NCBI RefSeq assembly: GCF_003148825.1
Contig: NZ_QGGZ01000001.1
Coordinates: forward strand, 310,001 to 374,000
Origin: Streptomyces sp. CG 926
GTDB lineage: Bacteria; Actinomycetota; Actinomycetes; Streptomycetales; Streptomycetaceae
DNA: 64,000 bases
Direction of reading: 5' to 3'
Under the pieces are notes generated by a model. The model had not been told where the DNA came from and searched no databases. It saw only the letters and a program-made list of their open reading frames with translations. Of this stretch, positions 1 through 8,470 are shown piece after piece. The first letter of the stretch is position 1; every line of letters starts with the position of its first letter. The translations under genes were made by a program, and so were the position numbers.

Positions 1-113
1 AGCCGGTCCTTGTCGCGGGCGACGAGGACCAGGTCGCAGCCCTTGGCGGCGAAGCCCCGGGCGAAGGCCGCGCCCAGTCCGGCGCTGGCGCCGGTGATCA
101 GTACGGTGGTCAC
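1..113 (-). CDS. SDR family oxidoreductase, N-terminal fragment
   Basis: Partial gene running off the left edge; only about 37 codons are visible. Reading on the minus strand from GTG at 113 gives VTTVLITGASAGLGAAFARG, the classic Rossmann TGxxxGxG NAD(P)-binding motif of short-chain dehydrogenases, followed by a strand ending in VLVARD. An AAGGAAG ribosome-binding site lies inside the end of the upstream gene, whose stop is only 7 bases away, so the SDR is probably co-transcribed with the MAB_1171c-like and ImmA-like genes. The substrate cannot be told from this piece. Confidence 0.85.
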   Translation of the reverse strand, partial: MTTVLITGASAGLGAAFARGFAAKGCDLVLVARDKDR

Positions 114-120
114 GACGGTT

Positions 121-1296
121 TCACTTCCTTGTGGTGGCGGGCGCCGCGTACGCCTGGGCGACGTCGACGAGGAACCGGGCCTCGTCCGCCAGGTCCCCGC
201 CCTCCCGCGAGGTGTGGATCGCGGCGGGCAGTTCCAGCGCGGCCGGCTCCCCCGGCTGCCCGGGCGCTCCGTCGAGCTTGGCCTGCCGGGCCTCCCTCAG
301 TACGCGGGCGAGCGCTGCGGCGGTGGCGCGCTGCTCGGGGACCCCGGTCCCGGTGACCTGGCCGCGGGCCTCTTCCAGGGCGCCCGGGGCCACGTACTCG
401 CCCAGGATCAGGATCGCGTCGCGGGTCTCGATGACCTTCCGGTACACGAGCAGGTTGCGCGGGACCGGCGGCCACAGCAGCTCCATCACCCGCCAGGCGC
501 GCGGCTTGTTGAGGGCCACGTGCGGCACCGCTTCGACGAGGTCGCGCCACAGCGGCCACAGCCGCCAGGTCGTGGCGATGTCGGCGCAGGTGCGGCGGAG
601 CGTGAACAGGGTGGGCACGAGGATCGCGGCGGCGCGCAGCAGGCCGTGCAGGTTCATGAGCAGCGGGAGTGCCGGCATCGCCCAGGTGCTGCCGAAGAGG
701 GCCTTGAGCAGGTACGCCGTCCAGAACAGTCCGGCGAGCGCAGTACCGAGGCCGAACAGCCGCAGCCCGGCGGCCAGGCCCCGGCTCTCGGTGCGGCGGC
801 TGTAGCGCGAACACAGCCCCACGCAGACGATGTTGGCGACCACGTGCGCGGAGATCAGCACGAGCCAGTAGGCGAGGGAGGGCACCGGGTCGCCGACCGG
901 CGGCATGGTGTGCGTGCCGTGGTCGGGCGCGGCCGCGTCCAGGGCGACCAGGGTGGTGAGCCAGGCCACGGTGGCGACGCAGGCGGTGAGTTGGAGCCTC
1001 CGGCCGCGGGTGGTGGCGGCCACGAAGTAGAGCACGGCGCCGGCCGAGAGCACGCCGATGAGGTTGCGGACGAGGCCGATGGTGTGGGCGTAGCCTGGGC
1101 CGCGGCTCATCGCGTACGAGACGACGTCCGGGAGGTTGAGGGTCATCGCGGCGGCGGCGGTGGCGACGGCCAGCCACAGGCCGCGCTGCTGGGGCGAGCG
1201 CAGGGCTCCGGGGGCGCGGAGCAGGACGGCGACCCACAGGCAGACCACGCTGGGGACGGCGAGCCAGTTACCGAAGTCGGTCAGGTCAGTTGCCAT
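121..1296 (-). CDS. MAB_1171c-like multi-pass membrane protein
   Basis: 391 residues. The first about 240 residues hold seven or so hydrophobic segments separated by short loops; the remainder is a soluble charged C-terminal region beginning near the TWRLWPLWRDL motif. This architecture matches the actinobacterial family annotated as MAB_1171c putative transporters, whose activity is not established. The start overlaps the end of the ImmA/IrrE-like gene by 11 bases, indicating translational coupling, and the SDR gene follows after 7 bases. A second member of the same family, again directly behind an ImmA/IrrE-like gene, is at 54396-55565. Family assignment is by architecture and the shared RLxPLW motif; the transport role is unproven. 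Confidence 0.7.
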   Translation of the reverse strand: MATDLTDFGNWLAVPSVVCLWVAVLLRAPGALRSPQQRGLWLAVATAAAAMTLNLPDVVSYAMSRGPGYAHTIGLVRNLIGVLSAGAVLYFVAATTRGRRLQLTACVATVAWLTTLVALDAAAPDHGTHTMPPVGDPVPSLAYWLVLISAHVVANIVCVGLCSRYSRRTESRGLAAGLRLFGLGTALAGLFWTAYLLKALFGSTWAMPALPLLMNLHGLLRAAAILVPTLFTLRRTCADIATTWRLWPLWRDLVEAVPHVALNKPRAWRVMELLWPPVPRNLLVYRKVIETRDAILILGEYVAPGALEEARGQVTGTGVPEQRATAAALARVLREARQAKLDGAPGQPGEPAALELPAAIHTSREGGDLADEARFLVDVAQAYAAPATTRK

Positions 1297-1786
1297 CGGT
1301 GCCCCGCTCGTATCCCATGGCGGACTCCAACCGGGCCAGGGTGCCGCGCGCGCCGTCGGTGGACCGCGGGCCGAGGTTCGCCGTGCGGATGCGGATCATG
1401 CTGGCGAGCATCTCCGCCTCCTGCTCCTGCCGGGTGGTGTAGTTGGTGCGCCCGAGCACCACGGGGGCGTGCCCGTCTGCCTCCTCCCCTTCCAGGGAGT
1501 GGTGGCCGAAGAGGATGTGGCCCAACTCGTGCAGGACGATGTGCTCCCGGTGCAGCGGGGTGGTCTGCGCCTCGTAGAAGACGTAGTCGACGCTGGCCGT
1601 GCCCACCCACAGTCCGCAGACTCCGGACTCGGCCGCCTCCTTGGGGAGCGGATGGAGCCGGATGGGGCGACCGCGCCGCTCGGCTATCCGGTGGCACAGG
1701 TCGTCCAGGGAGAAGGGGTGGGTCAGATCCAGATGGCCGAGAATCTGCTCGCACCTTTTGCGAATGCTGAGTTGCCGGTGGGGCAT
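1286..1786 (-). CDS. ImmA/IrrE-type metallo-endopeptidase-like protein
   Basis: About 166 residues. It carries the zinc-binding HELGH motif (in VLHELGHILFGHH) and a downstream acidic helix (QEQEAEMLASMI) that could supply the third ligand, the pattern of ImmA/IrrE (COG2856) proteases that cleave XRE-type repressors. The start at 1786 is preferred because AGAGGGA precedes it by about 7 bases; an upstream in-frame ATG at 1846 lacks a good site. It overlaps the MAB_1171c-like gene downstream. No XRE gene lies next to it here, unlike the second module near 53-55 kb, so its regulatory partner is elsewhere or missing. Protease activity and target are inferred. Confidence 0.8.
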   Translation of the reverse strand: MPHRQLSIRKRCEQILGHLDLTHPFSLDDLCHRIAERRGRPIRLHPLPKEAAESGVCGLWVGTASVDYVFYEAQTTPLHREHIVLHELGHILFGHHSLEGEEADGHAPVVLGRTNYTTRQEQEAEMLASMIRIRTANLGPRSTDGARGTLARLESAMGYERGTDGN

Positions 1787-1900
1787 GTGATCCCTCTTCG
1801 GACCCTTTCCGGGGCAACGGTGGTAGGCGTGTGTGGGCATGGGCATGGCGTCCTGTGCCTTCGAGGCGGCCTCGGGGAATGCGGTCCTGAGGGAAAACGC

Positions 1901-1935
1901 GGAAGCCCGTCCGCCGAGTGACGAACGGGCGTTCC
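1901..1935. terminator. Hairpin between ImmA-like gene and tex
   Basis: The arms ggaagcccgt (1901-1910) and acgggcgttcc (1925-1935) pair over ten bases with one bulge around a 14-base loop. It sits in the 270-base space between tex and the ImmA-like gene, both on the minus strand, so it could end tex transcription. No U-run follows. A weak minus-strand promoter candidate, TTGCCA with TAGGCA 18 bases later, lies near 1940-1970. Confidence 0.35.
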
Positions 1936-2056
1936 ACCATGCCTACAGATCTTGTAAGGGAGTTGGCAAGGCAAGTCCCCTGGTGGGGAAGGTATTCGGC
2001 CACTCCTTCCGGGAACTCGCACCTGCCGGGTGGCCGCAAGGCGCCCTTGACGGCCC

Positions 2057-4522
2057 CTACTTCTTGCGGCGCTCCTCGGGTGAGGTGAGGCCCGCGCGGC
2101 GCAGGGCGTCCGCCATGGCGCTGTTGGCGGGGGCGGGAGCGCCACCGCCCTGTCGACGACCTTGACCGCCCTGACCGCCCTGACCGCCTTGGCCGCCCTG
2201 ACCACGCTGGCCGCGCTCGCCCTGGCTCTGGTTCCGGCCGCCCTCGCGGGCACCGCCGGACCCGCCGCGCTGCTGAGGCGGCCGGCCACCGCCGCCGCCC
2301 CGCCGGTCCTCGCGCTGCCGGGGAGCTCCCGCGCCGCGCTCCGCCCCGGCCTCGTCCTCCAGCCGCAGGGTCAGCGAGATCCGCTTGCGCGGGATGTCCA
2401 CGTCCATGACCTTCACCCGGACGATGTCGCCCGGCTTGACCACGTCCCGGGGGTCCTTGACGAAGTTCTTCGACAGCGCCGAGACGTGCGCGAGCCCGTC
2501 CTGGTGGACACCGATGTCGATGAAGGCGCCGAAGGCGGCCACATTGGTGACGACGCCCTCCAGGATCATCCCGGGCGCCAGGTCGCCGATCTTCTCGACG
2601 CCCTCCTTGAAGGTGGCCGTCTTGAAGGCCGGGCGCGGGTCGCGGCCCGGCTTCTCCAGCTCCCGCAGGATGTCCGTGACGGTGGGCAGACCGAAGGCCT
2701 CGGTGACGAACTGCTCCGGCCGCAGCGAGCGCAGCACACCGGAGTTGCCGATCAGGGCCGCCACCTCGCTGCCCGCCGTCTTGGCCATGCCCCGGACCAC
2801 CGGATAGGCCTCGGGGTGCACGCTGGAGAAGTCCAGCGGGTCGTCCCCGCCGCGGATCCGCAGGAAGCCCGCGCACTGCTCGTACGCCTTCGGGCCGAGC
2901 CGGGCCACGTCCTTGAGCCCCTTGCGGCTGCGGAAGGGGCCGTTGGCGTCGCGGTGGGCCACGATGTTCTCGGCGAGGCCGCCGCTGATGCCCGACACCC
3001 GCGAGAGCAGCGGCGCGGAGGCGGTGTTGACGTCCACGCCGACGCCGTTCACACAGTCCTCGACGACCGCGTCGAGCGAGCGCGAGAGCTTCACCTCGGA
3101 CAGGTCGTGCTGGTACTGGCCGACGCCGATCGACTTCGGGTCGATCTTGACGAGCTCGGCGAGCGGGTCCTGCAGACGGCGCGCGATGGAGACGGCGCCG
3201 CGCAGCGACACGTCCATGTCCGGCAGTTCCTGCGAGGCGAAGGCGGAGGCGGAGTACACGGAGGCGCCCGCCTCCGAGACCATCACCTTGGTGAGCGTCA
3301 GCTCCGGGTGCCGCGCGATGAGGTCCCCGGCCAGCTTGTCGGTCTCGCGGGAGGCCGTGCCGTTGCCGATGGCGACCAGCTCGACGGCGTGCTCCTTCGC
3401 CAGGCGGGCGAGCTTGGCGAGGGACTCGTCCCACTTGTTGGCGGGGACGTGCGGGTAGATCACGTCCGTGGCCACGACCTTGCCGGTCGCGTCCACGACG
3501 GCGACCTTCACACCGGTACGGAAGCCCGGGTCCAGGCCGAGCGTCGCCCGGGTGCCGGCGGGGGCCGCGAGCAGCAGGTCGCGCAGGTTCGAGGCGAAGA
3601 CCCGTACGGCCTCGTCCTCGGCGGCCTGGCGCAGCCGCATCCGCAGGTCGATGCCGAGGTGCACCTGGATCTTCGTACGCCAGGCCCAGCGGACCGTGTC
3701 GGCCAGCCACTTGTCGCCGGGGCGGCCGCGGTCGTTCACCCCGAAGCGGCGGGCGATCATGCCTTCGTAGGTGGACGGGCCGGGTACCTCGGAAGGCTCC
3801 TCCGGCTCCAGGGTGAGGTCGAGGACGTCCTCCTTCTCGCCGCGCAGCATGGCGAGGACGCGGTGCGAGGGCAGCGCGGTGAACGGCTCGGCGAAGTCGA
3901 AGTAGTCGGCGAACTTGGCGCCCGCCTCCTCCTTGCCGTCACGGACCTTCGCCGCGAGCCGGCCGCGGCCCCACATGCGCTCGCGCAGCTCGCCGATCAG
4001 GTCGGCGTCCTCGCCGAACCGCTCGGTGAGGATCGCCCGGGCGCCGTCCAGGGCGGCCGCCGGGTCGGCGACGCCCTTGTCGGCGTCGACGAACGCGGCC
4101 GCGGCGGCGGTCGGTTCCACCGAGGGGTCGGCCAGCAGGCCCTCGGCGAGCGGCTCCAGACCGGCCTCGCGGGCGATCTGCGCCTTGGTGCGCCGCTTGG
4201 GCTTGAAGGGCAGGTAGATGTCCTCCAGCCGGGCCTTGGTGTCGGCCGCGGCGATCCGCGCCGCCAGTTCGTCGGTGAGCTTGCCCTGCTCCCGTACGGA
4301 GTCCAGGACCGCCGCGCGGCGGTCCTCCAGCTCCCGCAGGTACCTCAGCCGCTCCTCGAGGGTGCGCAGCTGGGCGTCGTCGAGCATCTCCGTCGCTTCC
4401 TTGCGGTAGCGCGCGATGAACGGCACGGTGGAGCCGCCGTCGAGCAGCTCGACGGCGGCCTTGACCTGCCGCTCCCGTACGCCGAGCTCCTCGGCGATCC
4501 TGCCTTCGATGGACGTCGTCAC
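2057..4522 (-). CDS. tex: Tex-family RNA-binding transcription accessory protein
   Basis: 821 residues, slightly longer than typical Tex. The order of parts fits the family: an N-terminal helical region (SIEGRIAEELGVRERQV; STVPFIARYRKE), a YqgF/RuvC-like fold starting TLGLDPGFRTG, tandem helix-hairpin-helix segments (NGVGVDVNTASAPLL; ENIVAHRDANGPF), and an S1 RNA-binding domain (EGVVTNVAAFGAFIDIGVHQ). Tex binds nucleic acid and RNA polymerase and affects transcription and stress survival in other bacteria. The last about 80 residues are a low-complexity Gly/Gln/Arg tail with GGQGGQ repeats, a common actinobacterial addition that may aid RNA binding. Start is GTG at 4522. It appears to be a single-gene unit. 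Confidence 0.95.
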   Translation of the reverse strand: MTTSIEGRIAEELGVRERQVKAAVELLDGGSTVPFIARYRKEATEMLDDAQLRTLEERLRYLRELEDRRAAVLDSVREQGKLTDELAARIAAADTKARLEDIYLPFKPKRRTKAQIAREAGLEPLAEGLLADPSVEPTAAAAAFVDADKGVADPAAALDGARAILTERFGEDADLIGELRERMWGRGRLAAKVRDGKEEAGAKFADYFDFAEPFTALPSHRVLAMLRGEKEDVLDLTLEPEEPSEVPGPSTYEGMIARRFGVNDRGRPGDKWLADTVRWAWRTKIQVHLGIDLRMRLRQAAEDEAVRVFASNLRDLLLAAPAGTRATLGLDPGFRTGVKVAVVDATGKVVATDVIYPHVPANKWDESLAKLARLAKEHAVELVAIGNGTASRETDKLAGDLIARHPELTLTKVMVSEAGASVYSASAFASQELPDMDVSLRGAVSIARRLQDPLAELVKIDPKSIGVGQYQHDLSEVKLSRSLDAVVEDCVNGVGVDVNTASAPLLSRVSGISGGLAENIVAHRDANGPFRSRKGLKDVARLGPKAYEQCAGFLRIRGGDDPLDFSSVHPEAYPVVRGMAKTAGSEVAALIGNSGVLRSLRPEQFVTEAFGLPTVTDILRELEKPGRDPRPAFKTATFKEGVEKIGDLAPGMILEGVVTNVAAFGAFIDIGVHQDGLAHVSALSKNFVKDPRDVVKPGDIVRVKVMDVDIPRKRISLTLRLEDEAGAERGAGAPRQREDRRGGGGGRPPQQRGGSGGAREGGRNQSQGERGQRGQGGQGGQGGQGGQGRRQGGGAPAPANSAMADALRRAGLTSPEERRKK

Positions 4523-4606
4523 GATCGGGTCCCGCCTGCCTTCGTTTGCACTGGAAGGCTGCCAATTGTGGCAGGTGGCGGTGGCGGACGGCGGGAGCCC
4601 TGTCCG

Positions 4607-5470
4607 TCAGGCCCTGCCCATGAGGTCCCGCGGGAAGGCGCCCGCGGTCACGGCCTTGAGGACGAGGGCGCCGCCGAGCTCGGTGAGGCGGGCCAGGCCG
4701 TCCGCGCCGAGGTGCTCGTACGGTGCGGCGTCGAGGCGGTCGGTGTCGCTCTCCAGCCGCTCGCGCAGGGCCGTGCCCTCCTCGGTCAGATCGCCGTCGG
4801 CGTCGAGGACGCCGCGCTCGCGCAGCCGGCCGGCCGCGGCGTCGAGGTCGTCCTGCGTCCAGCCGCGCATGGTCTTGAGCCACTTCGGGGTCATGCCCTT
4901 GCCGGTGGCGGTGTGGCTGACCAGGGCCTCCACCGGGTCCAGGCCCGCGAGGAGCAGGGCGGCGAGGTGGCCGTCGCCGCGGTGCTCGCGCAGCAGGGTG
5001 GTGGCGTGCCACAGCCGCAGGTGCGGTTCCTCGGGTACGGGGAGGTCGGCGTGGGCCGCGTACAGGGTGCGGGCGTGCCGCGTACAGCCCTCGGTGGCCC
5101 GCATCGCCAGGTCGGCGGCCTCGGCCACCTCGGGGGACTTCACGGTCTCGGCGCCGAGGAGCCGGGTCAGGGCGGCGTCGGCCGCGCACAGCCGGGCGGC
5201 GAGGGCCTCCTCGGGAGCGACGGCGTCCCAGACGGCGGGGAGGTGCCGGGCGACGAGGTCGTGCCGGTAGTTGTAGAAGGTGGCGGTGACCGCCCCGGCC
5301 CCGACGGCACCCATCGCGGCGGAGCGGTGCGCCAGGTTGACGGCGACGGGGTCGGATATCCCGTGGGCGGCGAACTCCTCGGCGATCTCCGGCGAGAAGT
5401 AGACGGTGGAGTGCAGCGGATTGACGGCGGCGTGCCAACAGCGTCGCGCGGCGAGCGGATGAAGGGTCAT
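4607..5470 (-). CDS. SCO6745-like conserved actinobacterial protein
   Basis: 287 residues, soluble and predominantly helical by sequence. It resembles the SCO6745 family of Streptomyces, of unknown function. The N-terminal part has conserved aromatic and His residues (HPLAARRCWHAAVNPLHSTVYFSPE), the middle repeats short Ala-rich helices, and the C-terminal part (GWTQDDLDAAAGRLRERG, LTEEGTALRE) looks like a winged helix-turn-helix often seen at the end of such proteins. It is on the same strand as tex with an 84-base gap and may share a message with it. No catalytic motif was recognised. Confidence 0.65.
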   Translation of the reverse strand: MTLHPLAARRCWHAAVNPLHSTVYFSPEIAEEFAAHGISDPVAVNLAHRSAAMGAVGAGAVTATFYNYRHDLVARHLPAVWDAVAPEEALAARLCAADAALTRLLGAETVKSPEVAEAADLAMRATEGCTRHARTLYAAHADLPVPEEPHLRLWHATTLLREHRGDGHLAALLLAGLDPVEALVSHTATGKGMTPKWLKTMRGWTQDDLDAAAGRLRERGVLDADGDLTEEGTALRERLESDTDRLDAAPYEHLGADGLARLTELGGALVLKAVTAGAFPRDLMGRA

Positions 5471-5837
5471 GCGCGGCAGGTTACCGACTGTTCGGTATGG
5501 CGGGTAGACACCGCCGCGCTGGGGCGGGTGTGCCGTGCGGGGGCGTCGTGTCGATCCGGACGTTCCCGCGGGCGGGGTCGAGCGTTCGGTGGTGGTGTCG
5601 GGGGCGGGACTTCGGGCGGACGGAGCGCAGGTCGGGGCGGGTGTGCCGGGGTCGGTGGCGCCCGCGTGGGCGGGCTCGTCACCCCGCCGAGCGCGGACGC
5701 GTGTCGGCCGAATGGCGATCGTGTGACAGCAGGGGCCATGGACATGACCTGAGCGGTCAAGGGTGAATACGGTCGAGCGACAAGGCCTTGGACCACTCTG
5801 TGAACCGATCTGTCTCCCCTACCACTTGGAGTCATTC
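5471..5837. other. Intergenic region, promoter space for divergent genes
   Basis: 367 bases between the divergent SCO6745-like and M1 peptidase genes. Reading frames here are codon-bias shadows with no family resemblance. It should hold both promoters, but no pair of boxes stands out. Nothing else was recognised. Confidence 0.5.
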
Positions 5838-7385
5838 GTGCACCGTAAAGTCATCGCCCCGAGCGTGCTCGCCGCTTCCCTCCTGCTGGTGATCCCGGCG
5901 TCGGCTGCGGGTTCGGGTTCGGGCGCCCCGGGTATCGGCGATCCCTATTACCCGGCCAGCGGCAACGGCGGATACGACGTGTCGCACTACGACCTGCGCC
6001 TGCAGTACCAGCCGAAGACGGACCTGCTGGAGGGCACGGCCACGCTGCTGGCCACCGCGAAGCAGGACCTGTCGCGCTTCAACCTGGACTTCGGCCTCCA
6101 GGTCAGCGAGATCCGGGTCAACGGGGTCAAGGCGAAGTTCGCCGCGTCCGGCTCCCACGAGTTGGAGGTCACCCCGGCGAAGCCGCTGGCGCGCAACACC
6201 CCGCTGTCCGTCGTCGTCAAGTACGCCGGGAAGCCCTCCGAGCTGAAGGTGGACGGCTGGACGGCCTGGCAGCGCACCCCCGACGGCGGGGTCGCGGCGC
6301 AGGAGCCCGACTCGGCGGTCTGGTGGTTCCCGAGCAACGACCACCCGCTGGACAAGGCCACCTTCGACGTCTCGATCAACGTGCCCGACGGCACCCAGGC
6401 CATCAGCAACGGCGTGCTGCAGTCCCAGACCTCGCGGCTCGGCTGGACCCGGTACAACTGGCGTTCCAACAAGCCGCAGGCCACCTACCTGGCCACCCTC
6501 GCCGTCGGCAAGTTCGACATCACCACCGACAGGACGGCGAGCGGACTGCCGATCCTCAACGCGTACAGCAAGGACCTCGGCGACAACGCGGGCGCGGCCC
6601 GGGCGAGCGTGGAGCGGACCGGGGAGGTCGCCGAGTGGCTGGAGGGGGTCTTCGGGCCGTATCCCTTCAACGCGCTGGGCGGCTACGTGCCGAACGTGAC
6701 CGCCGGTTTCGCCCTGGAGACCCAGACCCGGCCGTTCTACGGTCCGGCCCAGTTCCGGGGCGGCGCCAACGTCTCGGTGGTCGTGCACGAGCTGGCGCAC
6801 CAGTGGTACGGCGACAGCGTGTCCGTCGAGGGGTGGAAGGACATCTGGATCAACGAGGGCTTCGCCCGCTACAGCCAGTGGCTCTGGTCGGAGAAGGAGG
6901 GCGAGGGCACGGCGCAGGAGCTGGCCGACTGGGCCTACTCCCTGCGCCCGGCCGAGGACGCGTTCTGGCAGGTCAAGCCGGGTGACCCGGGGCCGGAGAA
7001 CCAGTTCCACGGGGCCGTCTACGACCGCGGCGCCATCGCACTGCAGGCGCTGCGCAACGAGATCGGCGACGAGAAGTTCTTCGAGATCCTCAAGGGCTGG
7101 CCGACCGAGCGCGCCTACGGCAACGCAAAGGTCGGGGACTTCGTCCGGTACGCCGAGAAGGTCTCGAAGAAGCCCCTCGCGCAGCTCTTCGAGACCTGGC
7201 TGTACACCCCGGGCAAGCCGGAGGCCTCGGCGCTCAACCCGTCGGCGGCGAAGCCCGCAGCCCGCTCGTCGCAGCAGTCGGCCCCGGCGAGGCCCGCCGC
7301 GGAGCCGAGGTCCTGGAAGAAGATCGCGGAGACGAACACGATCCACGACACCGAGCACGGCTCCGGGCCCGGCCACCGGCACTGA
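5838..7385 (+). CDS. Secreted M1-family zinc aminopeptidase
   Basis: 515 residues from GTG at 5838, chosen because TTGGAG lies 6 bases upstream and the protein then begins with a signal peptide (VHRKVIAPSVLAASLLL, cleavage after PASAAG). The M1 fold is shown by the N-terminal beta-saddle (YDVSHYDLRLQY), the zinc motif HELAH at His317-His321 with the third ligand Glu340 in NEGFARY, and a substrate-end motif FALETQTRPFY in place of the usual GAMEN. It should trim N-terminal residues from extracellular peptides. The C-terminal tail (about residues 470-515) is Ala/Pro/His-rich and probably disordered. A strong hairpin follows. The exact specificity cannot be read from sequence. Confidence 0.93.
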   Translation: MHRKVIAPSVLAASLLLVIPASAAGSGSGAPGIGDPYYPASGNGGYDVSHYDLRLQYQPKTDLLEGTATLLATAKQDLSRFNLDFGLQVSEIRVNGVKAKFAASGSHELEVTPAKPLARNTPLSVVVKYAGKPSELKVDGWTAWQRTPDGGVAAQEPDSAVWWFPSNDHPLDKATFDVSINVPDGTQAISNGVLQSQTSRLGWTRYNWRSNKPQATYLATLAVGKFDITTDRTASGLPILNAYSKDLGDNAGAARASVERTGEVAEWLEGVFGPYPFNALGGYVPNVTAGFALETQTRPFYGPAQFRGGANVSVVVHELAHQWYGDSVSVEGWKDIWINEGFARYSQWLWSEKEGEGTAQELADWAYSLRPAEDAFWQVKPGDPGPENQFHGAVYDRGAIALQALRNEIGDEKFFEILKGWPTERAYGNAKVGDFVRYAEKVSKKPLAQLFETWLYTPGKPEASALNPSAAKPAARSSQQSAPARPAAEPRSWKKIAETNTIHDTEHGSGPGHRH

Positions 7386-7398
7386 GTCCGCACCGCAC

Positions 7399-7425
7399 GC
7401 GGCCCCCGCATCCGGCGGGGGCCGC
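7399..7425. terminator. Bidirectional terminator hairpin
   Basis: A perfect 11-base stem (7399-7409 with 7415-7425, gcggcccccgc) around the loop atccg lies between the convergent M1 peptidase and MpaB-like genes, so it can stop both transcripts. Confidence 0.85.
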
Positions 7426-7442
7426 CCGCGTACCGGGGGCCG

Positions 7443-8339
7443 TCAGCGGCGTCCGGCGTGCCAAGCGGCCCGCGCCCGGTGGGCGATCGGCAGGTAGCGC
7501 AGCCGCTCCGGCAGCAGGGGTACGAGGAGCCGTACGGCCGTGCTGAACCGCCGGAGCGTGCGCTCCTGGGCCGGGCTCCACTCCAGCCCGATCGCGGCGC
7601 GTGCCTCGGGCGGCATGTAGCCGACGGTGACGAAGGCCCGTAGGCGCAGGAAGGCGGCCCGCAGAACCGGCCAGGTCAGCCGCAGCAGCAGGCGCACGGC
7701 GGGCGAGTCGACCCCCGGCCGGGGCAGTCGCACCTCGGTGGAGATCAGCTCGCGGGCGACCGCGGTGGGCTCGATCTCCTCGGCCAGCATCCGGCCCCAG
7801 TACGTCCAGTACTCCTCGATGCTCTGCGGCATGTCCCGGTCGCGCAGCCCGAGGATGCGCCCCACCTGGAGCCACTCCTGGTAGAGCTGCCGCTCCTGGG
7901 CGGGGGTGAAGCGGCGCAGCAGGTAGCGCCCGGCGTAGAGGTAGACCGGGAAGCCGGTGGCGTGGACCCAGGCGTAGCAGGCGGGGTCGAGGGAGTGGTA
8001 GCGGCGGCCGCGGGTGTCGGTGCCCTGGATGTCCTTGTGCAGGCGGCGCACCCGACGGCCCTCCTCGGCGGCCTCCTCCCCGCCGTACACCCACAGCTGG
8101 ACCGAGCGCAGGGAGCGCTCGCCGCGGCCCCAGGGGTCGGTGCGGAAGACGGAGTACTGGTCGACGCCGGCCGCGATCGCGGGGTGGGCGACCTGCATGG
8201 TGAAGGCGGCGGGCAGCATCAGCAGGGCCCGGACGTCACCGGCGATGGTCCACAGCACCCCGCCGGGCGGCGGCGGCTCGGGGTCGGTGCGGCGCGCGGC
8301 CGCAGGTCCGGCGGGGTGTACGGGGTCCGTCTTCGTCAT
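7443..8339 (-). CDS. MpaB-like oxygenase (DUF2236)
   Basis: 298 residues from ATG at 8339. It matches the DUF2236/MpaB family: the N-terminal segment GGVLWTIAGDVRALLML, the His-containing motif AHPAIAAGVDQYS, a conserved charged RVRRLHKDIQG helix and YAWVHATG. The latex-clearing protein Lcp, a b-type haem dioxygenase, belongs to this superfamily, and the His residues in these motifs are the likely haem-facing ones. Fungal MpaB is an oxygenase in mycophenolate synthesis. There is no signal peptide, so it is cytoplasmic or membrane-bound; its substrate is unknown. It is divergent from the sphingomyelinase. Confidence 0.85.
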   Translation of the reverse strand: MTKTDPVHPAGPAAARRTDPEPPPPGGVLWTIAGDVRALLMLPAAFTMQVAHPAIAAGVDQYSVFRTDPWGRGERSLRSVQLWVYGGEEAAEEGRRVRRLHKDIQGTDTRGRRYHSLDPACYAWVHATGFPVYLYAGRYLLRRFTPAQERQLYQEWLQVGRILGLRDRDMPQSIEEYWTYWGRMLAEEIEPTAVARELISTEVRLPRPGVDSPAVRLLLRLTWPVLRAAFLRLRAFVTVGYMPPEARAAIGLEWSPAQERTLRRFSTAVRLLVPLLPERLRYLPIAHRARAAWHAGRR

Positions 8340-8397
8340 ACGACAAGTATGCGAGCACCGGACGGTCGTCCTACGGACAGAAAGTCTCTGCACGGGT

Positions 8398-8413
8398 GTT
8401 ACCCAGAGGTAAC
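8398..8413. promoter_or_regulatory. Perfect palindrome before sphingomyelinase gene
   Basis: GTTACC-CAGA-GGTAAC is a perfect 6-base inverted repeat in the divergent promoter region of the MpaB-like and sphingomyelinase genes, about 58 bases before the latter's start. It may be a repressor operator. The bound protein is unknown. Confidence 0.4.
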
Positions 8414-8470
8414 TGCTGCTGCTTGTATGACGGGCGTCGATCTTCCCCCGCAGGAATGATGGAGACCTCC

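Noticed and set aside
1281..3710. Long minus-strand frame overlapping tex, the ImmA-like and MAB_1171c-like genes
   Set aside because: It conflicts with three recognised genes and its product is Arg/Pro/Gly-rich noise.
2162..5752. Very long open frame antisense to tex and the SCO6745-like gene
   Set aside because: It is a mirror of high third-position GC; the product is low-complexity with no family, while the opposite strand encodes clear Tex motifs.
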